Notes: a model not told the origin generated them from the sequence alone. A stretch of DNA of 64,000 nt from Leucocoprinus leucothites (GCA_013368445.1 JAACJO010000008.1:1922001-1986000), one strand, 5' to 3'; counted from the first letter of the stretch, positions 11,872 through 22,216 are shown. Program-made: numbers and translations.

Positions 11872-13400
11872 ATGTAGCTATCCCTCTTCGATTTTTCGCG
11901 GCGGTCAGCAGACTCGCTACGGATTCGGACGAGGCTGCTTTGTCCTTGGGGTCTGAGGATTGGTGTTCCTACATTTCCATCGCATCTGTGATATTTGCGT
12001 CCACTCTCCCCAACCTCACAAGGCCACAAGTGCGGTGATTTCTTCGCTGATGTGCTTCCTCATTTCAATGGCAATGTTCCATTGACCGCCCTGTACAGGA
12101 CAGGCAAAACACCCTACGCTCTACTCAGTTTTTCAATATGAGGTCAACCTTACCTTCACTGCTCGACCACCATCACCAGTACTGACTGACTCCTCATGTT
12201 TGTCAGGACCGATATGATAGAATTAAGTGACTCAAATAAAACGTACTGCAATCGGTTTAGGGAGGTCAATGTGGTGTTTAGGACAGTACTATTCGGGCAG
12301 AGAAGGATCATTTAGAATGCGAAATGGCTGACCTGTGCGACAAATTGAGGTCACTGTGAGGGATAGCGATACTTAGTGGTGATGGAATTGATCACCAATA
12401 ATCCTTGACGCACATACCTTCAATGCGTGGCTCTGATTCAACGGAGATCATAGACACCAGACTCGACTAACTCCGCTGTATTCAAGGCAGTCCGTTTCAT
12501 TGTCATTATCATCTTACAGTAATATCAGCGACTCTACCCGCAAACCACGCTTCAGAAACCACGCCCTTTGATCTTTCGGAGAAGCCCAATCTTGCTCATG
12601 CCCTAAAGAGTACCTGTAGCCATATTAAGCACCATTGATGCTGGGGAGACGGACCGTCAGGGGACTAACCTCCAAAAAAGTTTCGAAATGCATGTCCTTG
12701 ATAATAGATTGATCGCATTCTCGAAAAAAGAGCCTGTCACTGCAAATAACCGACTCTTCATCGATCCAAAGCTCAACTTCGCCTGCGGAGATTCGGAGAT
12801 TCGGGGGTCAGTCTTACTGAGTTCGTAAAGGATTATGCGGGCAATCGATACCGCCCGTGCGACCAACGTCATTCAGCTTAGTCCTACATGCAACGGAAAC
12901 TCAGTTTCCGACTGCCTTTTGCCATTTGTAGGCACCCCTGCCAGCAGAAAGCCCATATTTCGTATTTCCAACGAATTTCGGAGGGGTTTTCTTCAGGATT
13001 TCCGATTCATTTTTGTCAGTCAGGGGAAGATATGTATAAAGCTCTTCTAATCCAGAGGTTCTACTAACCGTCCAGAGGCTGAGTTGCCCTATTACATCTC
13101 TCACCGTCACATCGGCTGCATATCGAAGCATTGGCATCTGTGGTCCTGCCGGCCACCAGTGCAGCTGTACACGAGGTTGCCAACGCCACCAACTGAGGAT
13201 CGGAATAAGTCTTAAGGAACGGAACATGCCGTTGGGCACTCACCATCCTGGAAGCTTGCCTCCTTTGACCTAACCCCAACCCCTCTGAAACATCATTCGA
13301 TAACTCATTACGACCTCCGTGGCCCTCTTTCCAGTGAAGCTTTTTCGAGAATGATTCTGGACCAGAGAGATGAAAGCTGAATCCACCTGGCCCAGTTGTG
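11872..13400. repeat. Lyase module (module P), copy A (inverted relative to 27.2-28.8 kb)
   Basis: The reverse complement of this stretch aligns with 27,260-28,805, including introns and about 600 nt downstream of the lyase gene. One example is AGTACTGGTGAtGgTGG near 12180 against AGTACTGGTGACGATGG near 28500. The alignable part starts at about 11872, the same point where the module L homology ends. This copy carries the broken lyase gene. Confidence 0.8.
12520..13400 (-). pseudogene. Broken copy of the polysaccharide-lyase (glucuronan-lyase-like) gene
   Basis: On the minus strand, parts of all exons of the intact gene at 27065-28176 can be followed. The copy begins inside exon 1 (GGFSFHLSGPES-like), so about the first 80 residues are missing. 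Exon 1 is frame-shifted near 13280-13330. The central exon is still readable (YTYLPLTDKNESEILKK, GRGAYKWQKAVGN). The last exon begins GHEQDWASPKDQRAWF but then carries a small internal duplication that destroys the ADITG ending. Intron remnants are retained, so it came from a DNA duplication. Confidence 0.88.
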
Positions 13401-13659
13401 TCGAGAAACTAAAATCTCTAAATTCAGAGGACTATTAGATAGTGCGCGACAATTAGTATAGGTTGATGGGGCTGGGTGGGGAGAGTGGGGCAACGGTCAG
13501 GAATATCGACTGAGAATTGAAATGAATTTAGGACACTTCCTGTTTCAAAACAAATGTATCAACACGCCTCGAGCCAATTTCGAGGTGGACTATCGCAAAT
13601 ATTGAGGTACACCACCTGCGTTCAGCAGCACTGGGGACTGGCTAGTGCTCTGGGGACAA

Positions 13660-14010
13660 CAGGGATGTAAACCACAATGATACTTTGAGAGACTTGGAAC
13701 TTTTGACGAATATCAGAGCCAATCGGAAAAGGAATAACTTGTACACCGGTGACTTTGCCTATATCCACACCCATCAGGCAGAACAGCCACGGGATTCAAT
13801 GCGGAACTAAAGCGCTTCAAGCTCCGGGAGCGTCTCCTGCATCCAAGTTGTACCCGGGCAGCGAGCATCCTGGTCCATTGCCAATGTATTAGTTTAATGA
13901 AACCCTGGCATATTCGGAATTAGATGTTTCATTTTCATTTTCGCCTACCCCAAACTTCTAAGTAATAAACGATCCTTCTCTCCTTCAAGCTCGAAACACC
14001 GGATGGTGAG
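13660..14010. repeat. Third, partial copy of the lectin-module upstream flank
   Basis: This piece resembles 11380-11590 and 17100-17330. Shared blocks are a GGCAGAACAGCCAC segment, a CGGGAGC-GT-T-TGC block, and an ATATTCGGAAT...GTTTCATTTTC ending followed by CAAACTTCTAA. No lectin coding sequence is attached. It lies between module P copy A and tricalbin fragment 2. Confidence 0.6.
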
Positions 14011-14299
14011 TGAGTCTGTTAATGCGGGCTGAGGAACGTTATCGTGTGAGCTCGAACGTGGCATTTGGCGAGCATGAGGGATGGGAGAGTTGAGCGAGAG
14101 GGGCAAAAGGGATATATTGTGCGTTGCAATACGGCCACGAGGCGGAAATTCCGGCTGAACGTTTCGGTGGGTGGCTCTGGGGCTGAAGTGGTGTGCTTGC
14201 TCGAGTGGGGTGTTGGAGTTATTTCGTTGCCAATGTCATTTCTGAAGAAGAGTGTCATGAAGGGATTGAGGCAGTATCAATCCTACAAAAATCCAACCC

Positions 14300-14515
14300 T
14301 GGATAAGATTCAACATTGTAAAGCAGTTCTCCAGAACCGATACCCTCGTGCAAAGCAGCGACCGCAAGCTTACTCAGGTCGAAAGTCACAGTGCCCAGAG
14401 AACTTGTTATGGTCGTGTGATCAACATCAATGGTGAGATTCTCGCCGACGAAATTGATTGGTCTCTGTCCAGGTTGGATGGTACCTCAAATAGGAAAATG
14501 AGCGAATGTGGAATT
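14300..14515 (-). pseudogene. Decayed tricalbin fragment 2 (part of exon 4 and preceding intron)
   Basis: The minus strand begins with the last part of tricalbin intron 3 (CTCATTTTCCTATT) and runs into exon 4: YHPTWTETNQF, then VTFDLSKLAV-like and EGI. It ends near a GGAGAACTGC block. It covers much less of the parent than fragment 1 but shares the same neighbour on its upstream side (14.5-14.8 kb matches 8.8-9.07 kb). The two fragments therefore probably descend from one duplicated ancestor. Confidence 0.8.
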
Positions 14516-15647
14516 GGCCTGACATGTGGGCGAGTGGGCAAGAATGAGGGTTATTGGGTTCAAAATACCGCTGAGTGCAACCCTTAGACCCCCAAACTTC
14601 GTAGTGAAGTCGTGATAGCCATTGATGAGTAGAACTGGATTTAAAACACTGGCTGTGGCTAGGTAAGGGGAACCAAGAACGAGGAAGGGTAGAGACCAAT
14701 AATTTTGCGCACCTCATTACTGACATTCCAAAGGTGTCCGTGTCGCGAGGTACCTTGTTGCCTCCATGAGTCAAACTCCCTTTCGCACCTTTCCAGCCTC
14801 TCTGTCCCACACACCACAAGCGTTCCTGCGATTCGGCTGAGGCTCAAATAAGCCGCAACGAAACACCATCGAGGTGAAGTGTACATGTTCACCGTCGAAA
14901 CTAATGTTGTGGTTTAGAGCTGATGAGTGTGAGGGATATGTGACTTAGAGAAGGATATAGTCCTTGTGCTTGTGTATGTGCCTGGGAAGATAAGAGTTGC
15001 AACGACGAAATTGTGGTGATGAGGATAATGCGTCTCAAGGTCGATTCAGGGCGAGGAGAGCGCGGGAGACGGTGGGGTGGCATCGTATCAGCCCAGCGCT
15101 GAGCCCGACACAGCGGGGAAGGAAACAAGGCTAGAGACACAAAAGGTAAACGGTAAACAGATGAACATTTAAGATATCGTACACGCATCTTCACACGCCA
15201 GATTGGCTCACCCAATCAAACAGATTTGATGAATATACTTAGCAAGCTGGAACGCCTGAAAGATGTAAAGACAAAACACCTTGTCTCGGGATATGGTGGT
15301 GAAAATGCTTGAGTTTGGTCCATTATGTCAATTAACGACCGATTTCATCCATTGAAGGTGAACGGAAGCCTTACGGTTAGACATGAAATCCTATTCCTCA
15401 AGCTCCCAATATTGCTATCTGATAACAGTTGATCATTCACTTTCACAATCTGCGGGTACTCGAACAAGAGAACACTGGATATCCGCTTCAATCATGTTTC
15501 TTTCGTACTGTCTACAAGACACTCGGCATATCACGAACCAGCCTAGACACACTCCTACTGATAGTAATCCAACGCAACACCATTCATAACAGTAGAGTAT
15601 ATCAATATTCGGGTAGCGCTATCTACGAGGCCACTGACGCCGGTTTT

Positions 15648-16224
15648 CTAACCCTGGCGAATAGACCACGTTTGAGTTGAATCAGAGGCTCTGCATGGCC
15701 GCGCAACGACATTCCTGTCCGACCTAGTCGCGCACAAGCCCGAAGCTGTCCTGAGAGTCTGATCCTGATTGTAGGTCCAAATTTGAGTCGGATCTGTGCT
15801 GGCCAGTGGGGCAAGCCTAATCGAGGCTGTGCGGAATACGTATTAAGGCAGAGTGGTAATGGCAGAAATTAGAGGAGACGCACAGCCTCTAGGAGTGAGA
15901 GCAAGCCGAGTTGGGCCACCGGTTCGCGAAGCGATCAAACGGCCATCACCAGGATAAGTCCAGGCCGTAGGCGGCGCGTTACAGGGTAAGACTGCGGCAG
16001 GAGCCCCTGACTGAAATCAAAAAAACCGACAATGAGCACCTCATAGAAATTAGAGGAGCATGCAAGAGGATTTGGTGTACCATGCCAAACGGATAGCCAG
16101 CACATAAACCTCTGTCCTCAGTGCTAACAATATGGAATGACGCGCCGGGGGGCAGATTAAAATCGGCAGTAGCAACTGCAGCAAAAGTGAACAGAGTTAA
16201 GAGTTTGGTAAACATAGTAAGCAT
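15648..16224 (-). CDS. Small secreted ricin-B-type (beta-trefoil) lectin-like protein, copy B
   Basis: Three exons on the minus strand: 16224-16081, 16010-15884, 15826-15648, giving 149 aa. Introns are 70 and 57 nt, the same lengths as in copy A. The N-terminus MLTMFTKLLTLFTFAAVATA is a signal peptide; a second ATG lies three codons downstream. The mature part keeps all three trefoil lobes: HIVSTEDRGLCAGYP, LALTPRGSSIRLAP...TQIWTY, and TLRTASGLCATRSDRN...TQTWSIRQG. Cysteines of the first and third lobes are kept in both copies. The protein differs at many positions from copy A but has no stop or frameshift. This suggests both genes are under selection, although the surrounding DNA has drifted. 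Confidence 0.82.
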
Positions 16225-16289
16225 GAATGTGGGAAGTGAAGTCTGAGACTTGAAGGTCGACTTGACTGGAGTTGGAAAGGGGATTCAAG

Positions 16290-16300
16290 CCCTTTATATA
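16290..16300 (-). promoter_or_regulatory. TATA box of lectin copy B
   Basis: The minus strand reads TATATAAAGG about 70 nt before the ATG, aligned with the TATA element of copy A. Confidence 0.62.
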
Positions 16301-17622
16301 CCTCTTCTGCAGAACAAAGCGCCGTTAGTGCCACTCCCTGTGGACAGGAAATATCAGATGTACCCTTGTATTTGTCTACGGCAGGTGATACCCTCTGACG
16401 TCGTGTGGCGGCTTCCTTGGAGTGTGATATCGATTTCAAAGGGTCTTCTAGTCAACTTTGTCGTATTATGAATGTCAGGGTTTGGGTGTTGTAATTAGAC
16501 CAGAAACCTGGATGACGAAAACTTCGGGGCGAGCAAGCGGGAAATAAAGGACGGCACATATTCGGGTGACTGACACCAGGTCGGTTATGGACCACAAAAT
16601 CCGACACTGATATGCTTTTTTCTTTTTTCTTTCTTGTTTTTTTTTCCTGGAGGGGGGAGTTGAAACTCTAAGGAATATCAAATTCGGTCAGGGAATGAAT
16701 GGGATCCGCGTCAATGACGAAGGTATAGTCAGAGATTATTTGTATCACTAAGGGGGGCTCGGATATGGTGGGATTATATTTAAAAGATGAACGAGGACGA
16801 ATCGATGACGGTCAAGGAGTACTTCTGCTCAATTGTCATAAATATGAGAATATTGGAAATATTGGGGAACGCATGTTGAATCTACAAGTACGTCGATCGA
16901 TCATTTAGTTTTCTATCATGCATGTTCATATGGTGATTTCTCACTGTCTAGACAAACCCCTTCTCCATCGTTCTCTTGTACTTTTGGGCACCACAGATAG
17001 GTTAGTGAATACCGCAGAATCTTGCGTCGAGACCCTCAGCCCCTGTGCGTTCTACTCTGAGGGACTGGGTTTATAGCTACGAGTCTAGCAACAAATAGCT
17101 ATGCCTGTGCCCATACCATAAGGCAGAGCAGCTCGGACTGACTCGAAGCGGGGGTGAGGGACTTCAAGCGTTCCGAGCTTTGGGAGCCTACCTTGCTTCC
17201 GAAATTTCCCCGAGCTCGGAATTGTCCAGAGCCTTCCTGTAATCAGACCCATTACTGTAATCAGACCCCAGTGGACTATTCGGAACGCAAGTTTTCATTG
17301 TCTTTTTCTTCTACTCCAAACTTCTAGACAGCAGTTAGTTGACACAACAAATCCCACCATTCCCGATTGCCAGCAACGCCCGCTCATACGCCGTTCTTTT
17401 GCGGAGCCAAATTTGCTTCCGAACTGATGCTGACAAAAACTTATTACTACTGAGTCTACATCTTCATAGGGGCTGCGGCACCCACTGGCGATGAGTATTA
17501 GTGTAATCAGAACCTCAATTATTCGGAACCGAAGTTTTCATTCGAAGTTTTTTTTTGTCTGCCCCAGTTGAAGAAGGTATTGTTCGGGTCTCATTACTCA
17601 AATTAATGCGATTAGAATTCCG

Positions 17623-18655
17623 TGACTAACATTCACCTAACAGCCGAGTTGAATACGACAACATTATTCGGACGCATGTGCCATGAACCATGCTCCTTGG
17701 ATTGAGATGCATTTCGAGAAACATTTGAAGGTCGCGCTTCCGATCTTGCATGTAAATGGATGGATAGGAAGCAAAAAAACTAGACTCAAAACACGCAGAT
17801 AATTTACATGAACGGCCTGCAATGCGCAGAAAAGTATATATGCCGCGCTCCATGACTTTACAAGGGAGAAATTCCACCAGAGCACATTTATAGTATGGAC
17901 GGGAAGAGAATTCGGGTGGGAGGAGGCCTTCAAAGAGGAAATAAAGTTCATTTCTGCCTTCGAGCGTCGTTTGATCACTACAAGATTGTGGGTGACAACT
18001 TTGTGCTAATGATCAGTGCTGGCGAAAGTCTAGCTACTCATGGCCTAGGTGCCCAACGTGCTCTCGAAGTTCAATTATTCCCATTCTCTGAGAATACCGC
18101 TTGATTTGGTGCAGGGGATCGGCCAATATCGTGTCTATCCCTCTATCGCTCTTTGAATGACGTTTGACGATTTTGTTTTACTACAGGCCTAAGATGAAAA
18201 GAGTCATGGTTTCAAAGGACGTATGATGACTTGCATTGACATGTTTACGATGATTTCATCCACGGAACCACTGCTCAGGTCTCTCGACGTTCTGAATATG
18301 GGGTACGAGGTGTAAGCACCAATCAAATGCGGTGCGGAAGGCGACCACTGGACGAGAAGCGCTCGACGAACGATTGTCATACTCTTGTAGCGGAGCCTGG
18401 GTTCAGGTACGGGAGTTGTATTCCAGGAACATTTATCGTATAACGTGCTTGCCTGCAGCTGCGTAATTTCAACCCCAAGCTCGGTGTTCTCACACTGTAA
18501 ACGATTCTTTTCTACTTCAAGCTCTAAATCTGTGATAGGCTCTGATGACTTCTCAGGTGGTCACTTTTGGATGCCATTAACCGAGTCATGATTCATTAAA
18601 TGACTTTGGAAGTCATAGGACCAAATCCATCGCCTTGCGAGGTTCAGCTGAATAC
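17623..18655. other. Unassigned stretch between module L copy B and element 1
   Basis: About 1.0 kb. Only short ORFs occur (for example 17664-17978 on minus) and none resembles a known protein. I see no repeat of other parts of the window. It ends with the target-site sequence AATAC next to the LTR. Confidence 0.5.
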
Positions 18656-19624
18656 TGTAGAGATCGGACGTCGCGTGACGTCATATCACCGCCGTCACAC
18701 GTCCTCTCTCTACTACTGATTAAGTCCTCTCCCTCTTCGACAACTCCTCATCTACTAACCGATATCCCACTACCCTGGCAACAAACCGATCGTCAAACAT
18801 AGCCGGCAACTATATCAAGACGACCCTGCAGATTCAACACTCAGTAGCCGCCGCTTACAGCCACTATCCCCCTCAACTTTCCCCTTCCCTCTTTCAATTC
18901 CACATGGCCCTTTCCTCTCTCCATTCTACACTTTCCTTTTAATACTCGCTACGCATATTTCGCACTCGGCACCAACGCCTCAACGCAACCGAGTTAGGGC
19001 TTGTCATCCAACTGACAAAAGTCCGAATATTTAATGTTTGTTTTATATTCCCTTTTCCATTCCTCCTTTCTTTCTCATTCTAAAAATCTAATAAAATCGT
19101 CACTCGTGCTCCGGTACATTCGCTACCGCTCCGCTTCATTGTCTAGTCTAATAGTGTGGGTCTAAACGACCACATGGACCCTTCTCCCCACCTACTTCTC
19201 CACCACTAATACTCCTTAGAATTCCCTTTCCCTTACAAAATCTCGACAAATCGTCTCGTAAACTGCTCCTTCCTGCTCTCTATAGTCAGCTGCAGTATTG
19301 TAGATACTCATAGAACCGTAGCTTTAAATACTGCGATGTATTTCCGTTTTTCTTTAGTGAAATCTACCCCATCTCTCCGACTCAGTTTAGCTCTAAGTTT
19401 GAGCTTCTTAAGCATCGTTCTCACTCAAACCGGCTGCCCTCATCATTGTTTCACTCCTCAGCAACGTCTCACGTCGTCGCACGAGCGCTGAGTTATTATA
19501 TCAATTAAAAATCTCATTAAACGCATTTATTAATCAAACTATCTATTTGGGTCAGAACCAACGACAGACGGACGCTGTCGTGCTCGCAACTTAAACCGCA
19601 CTCACCTAGTCCACCTTCCCTTCA
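18656..19624 (+). repeat. Element 1, 5' LTR (969 bp)
   Basis: Starts TGTAG and ends TTCA, followed by AC and the primer-binding site. It is pyrimidine-rich, and its middle (about 19040-19100) has A/T-rich stretches such as AATAAAAT. Confidence 0.95.
18676..18683. promoter_or_regulatory. Perfect CRE-type palindrome TGACGTCA in the LTR
   Basis: TGACGTCA lies 20 nt inside the LTR, next to a second GACGTC at 18667. The 3' LTR copy is at 25934-25941. This palindrome is the classical ATF/CREB bZIP site. Binding is inferred, not shown. Confidence 0.5.
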
Positions 19625-19626
19625 AC

Positions 19627-19644
19627 TGGAGCCCACCGCGAGGG
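19627..19644 (+). other. Element 1 primer-binding site
   Basis: TGGAGCCCACCGCGAGGG starts two nt after the LTR. TGG pairs with the CCA end of a tRNA, which would have U as discriminator base. Element 2 has the same sequence at 50079, although its LTR is unrelated. I cannot name the tRNA. Confidence 0.75.
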
Positions 19645-19871
19645 GTTCTTGACCCATTTCTGCCCTTACGGATCGCTCTTTAGCCCAGGAAATCTCTCTG
19701 TCCCTCCAGGACCCCTTGTCTCTCTCAGAGCTCTCCCTATCCACAGCTGCCGACTTCTTCACTTGCCCTCCTAGTCCACCATCATCCTCGTCTTCGACTC
19801 TCCACTTGTCCCAACTACAGTCCCCTCACGCAAATACTCCCCTTCCACCTTCGAGCCCACAATCTATCCCC

Positions 19872-22190
19872 ATGGCCTCCGATGCAGGTGATGAGCAAAT
19901 CCCACATAACCAAGGACTTCAGAACCCACCTCCAATCCGACAACCTCCTCGCTATCGCCCTGCATTCCCGTTTGCTATGGACGATGCTAATAACCCATTC
20001 CAGACCCCTCAGCGAGCTGGCCTCGGACCAGCTAATTGGAACCTACCACACTCACTCTCAGCTCGCCCAGCACGTCCTACAATGCCTGGACCTCGTGATA
20101 GAGGTGCCCCAACCTTTGACGGGCATCCCCTGTCCTTGAAGCGCTTCTTTGATGAAGTGGACTATCTTGGAAATGCTTCGGGACTCACCCCAGCAGAGAA
20201 AATCCAGCACACTCTTCGATACCTTGACTACCGTGACTATGAAACCTGGAAGAGTCGTCCTTCAGCTCTAGGACGTGACTGGGAAGCTTTCAAAAGAGAG
20301 ATTACCTCTTTATACCCAGGAGCCGATGAGGACCGAAGGTATACCCTGGTGGACCTAGAGCTTCTTGCCGATAAGCAGGCTCGGCAGGCAATGCAAGCAC
20401 GTTACCAGTTCGGCGAGTACTATCGTCAGTTTGTCACTATTTCAGACTGGCTTCTAGCAAACGGCGAAATTTCCCTGCGAGAAAGGGACAATATATTCCT
20501 CAATGGATTTGACAGTAAATTCCGCGAGAAACTTACCTCTCGCCTCCGGTTGAAGAATCCGGATCATCCTCTTCATCAACCATGGAGTATGGAAAGTATC
20601 ACTGAGGCCGCCAGGTTCTTCCTCTCATCCAACGCAGCCGCTAGCAATCTTGTCCCCGTTCCCACTATACAACCTCAGCCCCACTTCGAGTCGCCTACCC
20701 CTTCCTATGCACCCCAGTCTCAATTTGCCACACCAGCACCTGTGATGCCAGCTCGTGAAACATTTGACATGTCTTCGCTCGAGCAGTTCATGGTATCTGA
20801 TGTATTCATCTCAAAGTTAGCTGACAAACTTGGAATTAGAGGGAATCATTCACCAGCCCCTTCCTCCAACAATTCTACCCCACGTGCTCCTGGCCGCGCT
20901 TATGGGTGCATCGCATGTCTTGACCCCTCCCACTATCACCAATCATGCCCTGTCATTGCTGACTACATTACTCGAGGGATCTGCAAGCGGGATGAGTATA
21001 ACCGTCTCGTTCTGATGGATGGAACTCTAATCACCAATCGTGTTGCACCTGGACGCTCCGTGAAGGAACGCCTCGACAACTGGCTCAAGGCTCAAGGCCA
21101 GAAGGTGTCCACCAACATTGTGGAAGCATTCCCTGCTACCTCTCAGCAATACATCTACACTATCCCAGACAATACCCACGAGACACTCACCATCGGAGAA
21201 GTGACTGTTGACGAACTCGAAGAGCTCCGTCGTTTGGATGCCGTTGCTGTCACGACGTTGAAGCGTGCCGAGGATATTCGCAAACGAGTCGGGAATGCCC
21301 TTAAACCAAAAACCGGACCAGGTGTCACCACACGCTCTGCAGCAAAAGCAGCAGCTACCGCTCCTAAGGACAAACCTACCACTTCTTCGCTTGCTCCTCA
21401 GTCATTCCCTTCCCAAGCTAAGCTTAATACCACTCCTCCAAACATCACTTCATCCACCAATGGTCCCCAATTCCACTACAGGACCCCGATCGAAGACACA
21501 GCTGCTGCACAGAAGGTGTTAGAGAAAGGACTCGAGAGTACAGTCACACTTACCCAACGAGAGCTCTATGCAATCTCGCCCGACGTTCGCAAACTGATGA
21601 AGGTGCAGGTCACCCCGAGGAAACTTCTGGTTGACGGGGCATCAGTTACTGTTGTAGAAGAGGCTGAGGAACATGACAAACCCGCCGAGGCAGTTTCAAC
21701 CCTTATCCAGTCGACTCCAGCTCCTGTCGGTGATCTTGTAGTTGCGAAGCCAGTTATGGAGCTCCGCACCCTTCCAGTAACACTCGAAGGTCAGCTTGAA
21801 GTTAATGCTATCCTCGACGAAGGATCGCAAATTATCGGGCTTCGACGTGACCTATGGGAGAAACTCGGCCTTCCTATCCACTCTGATCAGACCATGCTTT
21901 TAGAGTCAGCGAACAAGTCTTGTAATACAACAATGGGCCTCTTACACAATCTTCGAGTATCTATTGGCGAGTGCGACTTCTACCTGCAAGTACAGGTTGC
22001 TGATAACACGTCATACGAAATGTTGCTTGGGCGCCCCTTCCTTGCACTTGCTCAGGCCAACACTCGCCACTTTGCCAACGGTGACTCGCACATCACGCTC
22101 GTTGACCCCAATTCCCATTCCATCATCACCATTCCCACTAAACCTCGCATTCGCATCCCACCCTCGCACTTGGCACCCTCGGGTTTTTAA
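19872..22190 (+). CDS. gag: Element 1 Gag-protease polyprotein
   Basis: 772 aa from the ATG at 19872, which matches the ATG of element 2 (MASDAG versus MADAGG). The frame is open for at least 52 further codons upstream but has no ATG there. A retrotransposon capsid-type domain starts at APTFDGHPLSLKRFFDEV. A CX2CX4HX4C zinc knuckle (CIACLDPSHYHQSC) follows, then a long Pro/Thr/Ser-rich linker. A retropepsin-like domain lies at the C-terminus: NAILDEGSQIIGLRRDLWEK, then LLGRPFL. The catalytic motif is D-E-G rather than the usual D-S/T-G. The protease is thus in the gag frame, before the frameshift. The ORF ends TCG-GGT-TTT-TAA. Confidence 0.93.
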   Translation: MASDAGDEQIPHNQGLQNPPPIRQPPRYRPAFPFAMDDANNPFQTPQRAGLGPANWNLPHSLSARPARPTMPGPRDRGAPTFDGHPLSLKRFFDEVDYLGNASGLTPAEKIQHTLRYLDYRDYETWKSRPSALGRDWEAFKREITSLYPGADEDRRYTLVDLELLADKQARQAMQARYQFGEYYRQFVTISDWLLANGEISLRERDNIFLNGFDSKFREKLTSRLRLKNPDHPLHQPWSMESITEAARFFLSSNAAASNLVPVPTIQPQPHFESPTPSYAPQSQFATPAPVMPARETFDMSSLEQFMVSDVFISKLADKLGIRGNHSPAPSSNNSTPRAPGRAYGCIACLDPSHYHQSCPVIADYITRGICKRDEYNRLVLMDGTLITNRVAPGRSVKERLDNWLKAQGQKVSTNIVEAFPATSQQYIYTIPDNTHETLTIGEVTVDELEELRRLDAVAVTTLKRAEDIRKRVGNALKPKTGPGVTTRSAAKAAATAPKDKPTTSSLAPQSFPSQAKLNTTPPNITSSTNGPQFHYRTPIEDTAAAQKVLEKGLESTVTLTQRELYAISPDVRKLMKVQVTPRKLLVDGASVTVVEEAEEHDKPAEAVSTLIQSTPAPVGDLVVAKPVMELRTLPVTLEGQLEVNAILDEGSQIIGLRRDLWEKLGLPIHSDQTMLLESANKSCNTTMGLLHNLRVSIGECDFYLQVQVADNTSYEMLLGRPFLALAQANTRHFANGDSHITLVDPNSHSIITIPTKPRIRIPPSHLAPSGF

Positions 22191-22216
22191 GCATCGATGA
22201 TTCGGCTATTTGTCGA
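22181..22216 (+). promoter_or_regulatory. Element 1 predicted -1 ribosomal frameshift signal
   Basis: GGGTTTT (22181-22187) fits the X-XXY-YYZ slippery rule in the gag frame and is followed at once by TAA. After a 14-nt spacer, TCGGC (22202-22206) can pair with GTCGA (22212-22216), including one G-U pair. The -1 frame is open from here to the first ATG of pol. Element 2 has the same heptamer, spacer length and a five-pair hairpin. Confidence 0.72.

Larger units (their letters stand above)
8780..11872. repeat. Lectin module (module L), copy A
   Basis: This ~3.1 kb stretch aligns collinearly with 14.5-17.62 kb. Matching landmarks include a GTCGTGATAGC segment (8921 vs 14611), the whole lectin gene with its promoter, the TTAGACCAGAAA segment (10806 vs 16493), and the end CAGTTGAAGAAGGTATTG (11802 vs 17563). 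Homology stops just after GCGATTAGAA at about 11872 and 17622. Inside it, a motif of the form AATCAGA-CC-TTATTCGG, then GTTTTCATT, occurs twice (about 11525-11565 and 11745-11785). Apart from the lectin gene I see no coding sequence in it. Confidence 0.8.
14515..17622. repeat. Lectin module (module L), copy B
   Basis: Direct-orientation partner of 8780-11872, containing an open lectin gene and the same flanks. The internal AATCAGA...TTATTCGGAAC...GTTTTCATT motif again occurs twice (about 17260-17300 and 17500-17540). Indels and substitutions are plentiful outside the gene, so the duplication is not recent. Confidence 0.8.
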
